From: Ramlibacter agri
Lineage (GTDB): Bacteria > Pseudomonadota > Gammaproteobacteria > Burkholderiales > Burkholderiaceae_C
Assembly: GCF_012927085.1 (NCBI RefSeq)
Contig: NZ_JABBFX010000003.1
Span: 620,001-684,000, forward strand
Reading direction: 5' to 3'
Length of the DNA stretch: 64,000 bases
How positions within the stretch are numbered: position 1 is the stretch's first letter; each line of letters starts with the position of its first letter. Under the pieces are notes generated by a model. It was not told where the DNA came from. It did no database searches and was given only the letters and a program-made list of their open reading frames with translations. The translations under genes and the position numbers were made by a program. Of this stretch, positions 60,018 through 64,000 are shown in pieces.

Positions 60018-60995
60018 ATGGATCGCAGGACTTTCCACAAGGCCCTGGGCGGCTTCGCCCTGGGCGCCGCCGCGCCGCTGGCCTTCGCCCAGGACTATCC
60101 CGTCCGGCCGATCCGGCTGGTGGTGGGCTACCCGCCCGGCGGCGCCAACGACATCATCGCCCGCCTGATGGCGCAGCACCTCAGCGAGGAACTGGGGCAG
60201 CAGGTGGTGGTCGACAACCGTGCCGGCGCCAACGGCGTGATCGGCTCGGATGCCGTGGCCAAGGCCGCACCCGACGGCTACACCTTGCTGGCAGCGGGCA
60301 TGACGCCCATGGTGTTGAACCGCCTCACCTACAAGAAGCTGCCGTACAACGCGGCCAGCGACTTCGTCGGCATCAGCGAGGTGGCGAGCAGCCCCATGCT
60401 GTTCGCCGTGCGGCCTGACCTCAAGCTGCGCAGCCTCGACGACCTGGTCAAGCTGGCCAGGGACAAGCCGGGCAAGATCAACTTCGCCACCGTCGGCTCC
60501 GGCGGCTCGACCCGCGTGGTGTTCGAACTCCTGAAGCAGAGCACGGGCGTCGACCTGCGCTACGTGCCTTACAAGGGCGCCGGCGCGGCCATCACCGACA
60601 TCCTGGGCGGCATCGCGGACGGCATGGCCGTCGACTTCGCGGCGCTGTACCCCTTCGTCAAGGAAGGCAAGCTCACCGCCCTCGCGATCACCAGCGACAC
60701 GCGCAGCCCGCTGCTGCCGGACGTGCGCACTGTCGCGGAGCAGGGCCATCCGGAACTGACCTGCGGCAACTGGTATGCGCTGTCGGCGCCGGCGAAGACG
60801 CCGCAGCCCATCGTCGACAAGCTGCATGCCGCCGTCGCGAAGATGGTGCAGAGCCCCGAGATGAAGAAGCAGCTGCTGGCGCAGGGCTGCGAACCGAAGG
60901 CCAGCGCCTCGCCGCAGGCCTTCAACCAGTTCGCCGCCGCGGAACTCGCCCGCTGGGGCAAGGTTATCAAGACGGCCGGCATCGAGGCGGAATGA
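60018..60995 (+). CDS. Bug family solute-binding protein, Tat-like signal
   Basis: 325 residues. Signal DRRTFHKALGGFALGAAAPLAFA, then [40 protein letters not shown] and VPYKGAGAAITDILGGIAD. Its VVGY..GG, SGGSTRVVFELL and GNWYALSAPAKTPQPIVDKLH segments parallel those of the Bug protein at 47448-48404 in the leftward operon. Overlaps the next gene by 4 bp. Confidence 0.9.
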   Translation: MDRRTFHKALGGFALGAAAPLAFAQDYPVRPIRLVVGYPPGGANDIIARLMAQHLSEELGQQVVVDNRAGANGVIGSDAVAKAAPDGYTLLAAGMTPMVLNRLTYKKLPYNAASDFVGISEVASSPMLFAVRPDLKLRSLDDLVKLARDKPGKINFATVGSGGSTRVVFELLKQSTGVDLRYVPYKGAGAAITDILGGIADGMAVDFAALYPFVKEGKLTALAITSDTRSPLLPDVRTVAEQGHPELTCGNWYALSAPAKTPQPIVDKLHAAVAKMVQSPEMKKQLLAQGCEPKASASPQAFNQFAAAELARWGKVIKTAGIEAE

Positions 60996-61768
60996 GCATG
61001 AAGATCTGGCTCCAGAGCGGCACGCCGCTCGCGCAATCCCCCATCTACAAGCCCTACTACGACTCGCTGGTGAAGCACGCGAAGCGTGTGGCGCGTGCCG
61101 ACACCGTGGTGGAGTTCCCCGACCTGGGCAAGCAGTACCCGGGCGCCGCTCGCAGCCGTACGCACCTGCATTTCTTGGCGCACGAGACCATCAAGGCCGC
61201 GATCAAGGCGCAGGAAGAGGGCTACGACGTGTTCGTCACGCAGTGCCTGGACCTGGCATACGACGAGTTGCGGGAGATGGTGGACATCCCGGTCGTCTTC
61301 ATGACGCAGGCGACGCTGGCTTTCTACAGCCAGCTGGCGCCCAACTTCGCCTTCCTCGTGAACAGCGAGCGCCTGCTGCATTTCTTCAACGAGATGGCCG
61401 ACCGCTACAAGGTGGCCGACCGCATGGTGCCGGGCAGCTACGTCACCTTTGCGTTCACCGACTACGCGAACCTGTGGAACAGCCCGCAGCCCTTCATCGC
61501 GCAGTTCCGCGAAGTGGCGGAGCAACTGGCCGGCCGCGGCGCCACGGCCTTCATGCCGGCCGGCCTGTACCTGAGCCAGTGGCTGATCGACCAGGGCATC
61601 CGCGAAGTGAACGGCGCCATCGTCATGGACCCGCTGGCAGCGGCGATCAAGACCGCGGAAACGATGGTCGACCTGAAGCGCATCGGCGTGCAGCCTTGCC
61701 GTGCCGGCGCCTGGACGCCGCCGACGGCGGAAGTGCGCCAGTTGCTGGCCAAGGAATTCCAGGCGTAA
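60992..61768 (+). CDS. Asp/Glu/hydantoin racemase-fold protein (maleate isomerase-like family)
   Basis: 258 residues. KIWLQSGTPLAQSPIYKPYYDSL begins an Asp/Glu racemase fold; one Cys at VFVTQCLDLAYDELREM occupies the first catalytic position. In the second half, where a catalytic Cys is expected, I see GATAFMPAGLYLSQWL and no Cys nearby, so two-base racemisation is doubtful. A one-Cys isomerase or decarboxylase (as in arylmalonate decarboxylase relatives) is possible. An in-frame ATG two codons later (60998) is an alternative start. Confidence 0.7.
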   Translation: MSMKIWLQSGTPLAQSPIYKPYYDSLVKHAKRVARADTVVEFPDLGKQYPGAARSRTHLHFLAHETIKAAIKAQEEGYDVFVTQCLDLAYDELREMVDIPVVFMTQATLAFYSQLAPNFAFLVNSERLLHFFNEMADRYKVADRMVPGSYVTFAFTDYANLWNSPQPFIAQFREVAEQLAGRGATAFMPAGLYLSQWLIDQGIREVNGAIVMDPLAAAIKTAETMVDLKRIGVQPCRAGAWTPPTAEVRQLLAKEFQA

Positions 61769-61777
61769 GGAGACCGC

Positions 61778-62740
61778 ATGCGCTTCCTGCTCCAGCTCGC
61801 GGCGCTTGCATTGGGCGCCCTCGTTGCCAACGCTCCCGCGCGAGCGGAGGCCTATCCCGACAAGCCCATCCAGCTGATTGTGCCCTTCGCCGCCGGCGGC
61901 TCGGTGGACTTCATTGCCCGCCAGCTGGCGCTGCAACTGCAGAAGGACTTTCCCAAGGGCGTGGTGGTGGTCAACCGCGCGGGAGCGTCGGCCACCATCG
62001 GCACGCGCGCCATCGCCACCGCCGCGCCGGACGGCTACACCATCGGCCTGATCAACATCGCGCACGTGTCCAACCCGGCGCTGGGGCCGGTGCCCTACGA
62101 CCCCATCAAGGACTTCGCGCCCATCGCGTTGGCCACGCGCATCCCGTCCATGCTGATCGTGCACCAGTCCTTCCCGGCCAACACGGTGAAGGAACTGATA
62201 GACATGGCGAAGGCCAAGCCCGGCGCACTCAGCTACGGATCCGTGGGCCTGGGCACGTCGAACCACTTGCCGATGGAGCTGCTGCTGAACATGACGGGCG
62301 CGAAGATGCTGCACGTTCCCTACAGCAGCACCGGCGGGCTGAATGCCGACTTGCTGGGCGGCCAGGTGCCCATCGGCTTCACCACCGTGCCTACCGGCGT
62401 GGCGCGCATCAAGACCGGCAAGGTCAAGGCCCTGGGTGTCGCCAGCCCGAAGCGGCTGGCGGTGCTGCCCAACGTGCCGGCCATCGCGGAGACGGTTCCC
62501 GGCTTCGAGTTCGCGGATTGGAACGCCGTGGTGGCACCGGCGGGGACGCCCCCCGAGATCGTCGCGCGCCTGCACGAAGAGGTGATCAAGGCCATGCATG
62601 CGCCCGAGTTCCGCCAGCGCATGGACGAATTCGGCGCCGAGGTCGTCGGCAGCACGCCGCAGCAGCTGGGCGAGTTCCTGCACGCCGAACTGGCCAAGTG
62701 GGACCGCGTGATCCGCGAAGCCGGTATCACGAAGCATTGA
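61778..62740 (+). CDS. Bug family solute-binding protein
   Basis: 320 residues. Signal RFLLQLAALALGALVANAPARA, then YPDKPIQLIVPFAAGGSVDFI, ATAAPDGYTIGLINIAH and VPYSSTGGLNADLLGGQVPIG. AAGG replaces the more usual xPGG. AAGGAGACCGC precedes the ATG. Third Bug protein of the rightward operon. Confidence 0.9.
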   Translation: MRFLLQLAALALGALVANAPARAEAYPDKPIQLIVPFAAGGSVDFIARQLALQLQKDFPKGVVVVNRAGASATIGTRAIATAAPDGYTIGLINIAHVSNPALGPVPYDPIKDFAPIALATRIPSMLIVHQSFPANTVKELIDMAKAKPGALSYGSVGLGTSNHLPMELLLNMTGAKMLHVPYSSTGGLNADLLGGQVPIGFTTVPTGVARIKTGKVKALGVASPKRLAVLPNVPAIAETVPGFEFADWNAVVAPAGTPPEIVARLHEEVIKAMHAPEFRQRMDEFGAEVVGSTPQQLGEFLHAELAKWDRVIREAGITKH

Positions 62741-62753
62741 ACGGGAGGACGGA

Positions 62754-63620
62754 TTGTTCATCGTCGACGCGCAGGTCCACGTCTGGGCCGCCAACACGCC
62801 CGAACGGCCCTGGCCGGTCTACCCGGGCAACACCGAACCCAACAAGCCGCACTATCCCGAGCCGCTGACGCCGGACAAGCTGGTGACGTGGATGGACGCG
62901 AACGGCATCGCCCGCGTCTACCTCGTGCCGCCTTCGTGGGAAGGCGAACGCAACGACGTCGTTCTGGCCGGGGCGCAGAAGCATCCGGACCGCTTCCGTG
63001 CGATCGGCCGCCTCGATGTCGATGCGCCCGATGCACGCCAGCAGGTGGAGCGTTGGATGGAGCAGCCCGGCATGGCCGCCATGCAGCTGACCTTCCACAA
63101 GCCCTACTTCGTCGCGCTGCTGGAAGAGGGCCGGGCCGACTGGCTGTGGCCGATCGCCGAGCGCAAGGGAATCCCGATCAACGTTTATTTGCAGCAGCGG
63201 CACCTGCACCTGCTGGATCGCGTCGCAGAAAGGCATCCGGGCCTGCGCTTCCTCGTCAACCATTGCGCCATGACCGGGACGAAGAAGGACGCCGATGCCT
63301 TCGAGGAATTTCCCAAGCTGCTGGCGCTGGCGAAGCGGCCCAACGTGGCGGTCAAGGCGAGCTGCCTGCAGTTCTATGTGACGGAGCAGTACCCGTTCCC
63401 GTCGCTGGTGCCCTACGTGCGCCAGCTGTACGACGCCTTCGGGCCCAAGCGCATGTTCTGGGGCACGGACCTCACGCGCCTGCCCTGCACCTGGAGCCAG
63501 GCCCTGCGCTTCTTCCTGGAGGAGATCCCCTTCCTCAGCGCGCAGGACAAGGAATGGATCATGGGCCGCGCCATCACCGAGTGGCAAGGCTGGCCCGCCG
63601 TCGCGAAGGACAAGCCATGA
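62754..63620 (+). CDS. Amidohydrolase family 2 (PDC lactonase/ACMSD-like) metal-dependent hydrolase
   Basis: 288 residues from TTG 62754, with GGGAGG upstream. FIVDAQVHVWAANTP holds a QxH motif in place of the usual HxH or DxH at the first metal site; PINVYLQQRHLHLL and LRFLVNHCAM give the central residues and FWGTDLTRLPCTW the late Asp (GTDxT). TIM-barrel enzymes of this type hydrolyse lactones such as 2-pyrone-4,6-dicarboxylate or decarboxylate acids. It overlaps the next gene (ATGA). Confidence 0.83.
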   Translation: MFIVDAQVHVWAANTPERPWPVYPGNTEPNKPHYPEPLTPDKLVTWMDANGIARVYLVPPSWEGERNDVVLAGAQKHPDRFRAIGRLDVDAPDARQQVERWMEQPGMAAMQLTFHKPYFVALLEEGRADWLWPIAERKGIPINVYLQQRHLHLLDRVAERHPGLRFLVNHCAMTGTKKDADAFEEFPKLLALAKRPNVAVKASCLQFYVTEQYPFPSLVPYVRQLYDAFGPKRMFWGTDLTRLPCTWSQALRFFLEEIPFLSAQDKEWIMGRAITEWQGWPAVAKDKP

Positions 63621-64000
63621 CGCAAAAGCTGGTGCTGGCCGGTGACACCAACCTGGTCGGCGTGTTCGAGCCGGGCGTGCCTTTCGCGCGCCTCGCGGAA
63701 GAATTCCACGCCGCCGATTTCACTTTCGCCAACCTGGAGTGCTGCCTGTACGAGCCGCCGCGCGATGCCGGCGGCACGGCGACGCAGGACGGCTACTTCG
63801 CGCCGCCCGGCCCGGCCGGCGAGGCCTTGAAGCTCGCTGGCATCCAGGCCGTCGGCATCGGCAACAACGTCGTCTATGGCGACGACGCGATCCTTTCCAC
63901 CGTCGCCGGGCTCGATGCGCTGGGCATCCTGCATACCGGCGCGGGACGCAATGCGGCTGCCGCGCGCGCGCCGGTGATCCTCGAGCGCAATGGGCTGCGC
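63617..64000 (+). CDS. CapA-family metallophosphatase-like protein, N-terminal part (runs off the right edge)
   Basis: The 128 residues seen begin KLVLAGDTNLVGVF, like the GD metal motif of CapA/PGA-synthesis proteins, followed by ADFTFANLECCLYEPP, which corresponds to the NLE motif, and AVGIGNNVVYGDDAI, the GNNH-like segment. The family has a calcineurin-type fold; several members sit in catabolic clusters with amidohydrolases rather than in capsule operons, as here. The C terminus is outside the window. Confidence 0.72.
   Translation, partial: MTQKLVLAGDTNLVGVFEPGVPFARLAEEFHAADFTFANLECCLYEPPRDAGGTATQDGYFAPPGPAGEALKLAGIQAVGIGNNVVYGDDAILSTVAGLDALGILHTGAGRNAAAARAPVILERNGLR

Noticed and set aside
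1..64000. Mobile elements, integrase genes or tRNA attachment sites
   Set aside because: No transposase, integrase, terminal inverted repeats or tRNA sequence was found on either strand, and codon use is even throughout.

Overview
The window looks like a chromosomal stretch of a GC-rich beta-proteobacterium of the order Burkholderiales, probably Comamonadaceae (Ramlibacter/Variovorax-like). I infer this from the uniformly high-GC codon use, the nine periplasmic Bug/TctC-type solute-binding proteins, the nirBD + FNT + PP2C-kinase layout and an ESPR-type autotransporter signal peptide. I see no tRNA, rRNA, CRISPR array, insertion sequence or prophage gene. Coding density is very high and no gene-free stretch exceeds 300 bp.

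Layout. 1-2096: the end of a hydroxyacid dehydrogenase, an SMP-30/gluconolactonase and a Bug protein. 2204-7893: a minus-strand nitrite-assimilation operon (nirB, nirD, an FNT channel, a PP2C/Ser-Thr-kinase fusion) behind a good sigma-54 promoter with two NtrC-like sites and a structured leader. 7894-14358: an ATP-grasp-like protein, a methyltransferase lipoprotein, a DUF3311 + sodium/solute symporter pair, an anchored unknown, an amino-acid-binding protein and an MFS exporter. 14462-19338: a co-directional run of MHS-family permease, DUF3237, FAD monooxygenase, SDR and an IdnD-like dehydrogenase; the last two fit an L-idonate/5-ketogluconate step. 19504-20455: a metallo-beta-lactamase-fold lipoprotein broken by a frameshift. 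20745-27182: a 2145-residue autotransporter. 27349-33399: an auxiliary caa3-type oxidase operon (coxMNOP-like) with a di-haem subunit II. 33511-37765: small genes, a TctB-TctA permease without its binding protein, and AzlCD. 37769-45804: two GntR-controlled catabolic units with Bug proteins, a DUF1185 protein, an alpha/beta hydrolase, an enolase-superfamily dehydratase and a hydroxyacid dehydrogenase.

45844-64000 is the most interesting part: two divergent operons (seven genes leftward, eleven or more rightward) meet at a GntR gene. Each promoter carries a copy of a 16-bp operator centred on TGTTGACA. The enzymes include a tricarballylate-dehydrogenase-like flavoprotein, a divergent aconitase and an isocitrate-lyase/PEP-mutase-family lyase with the CGH motif. 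Together they suggest a dehydrogenation-hydration-cleavage route for a tricarballylate-like or substituted di/tricarboxylic acid. Five Bug proteins in the island would capture substrates, but no TctA/TctB permease lies in it.

Recurring themes are dense ATGA or TTGA stop/start overlaps, several TTG/GTG starts, promoters that appear to give leaderless mRNAs, and a 50-bp promoter/operator module shared at identical spacing by two unlinked genes (a Bug gene at 2096 and the broken lipoprotein gene at 19504).
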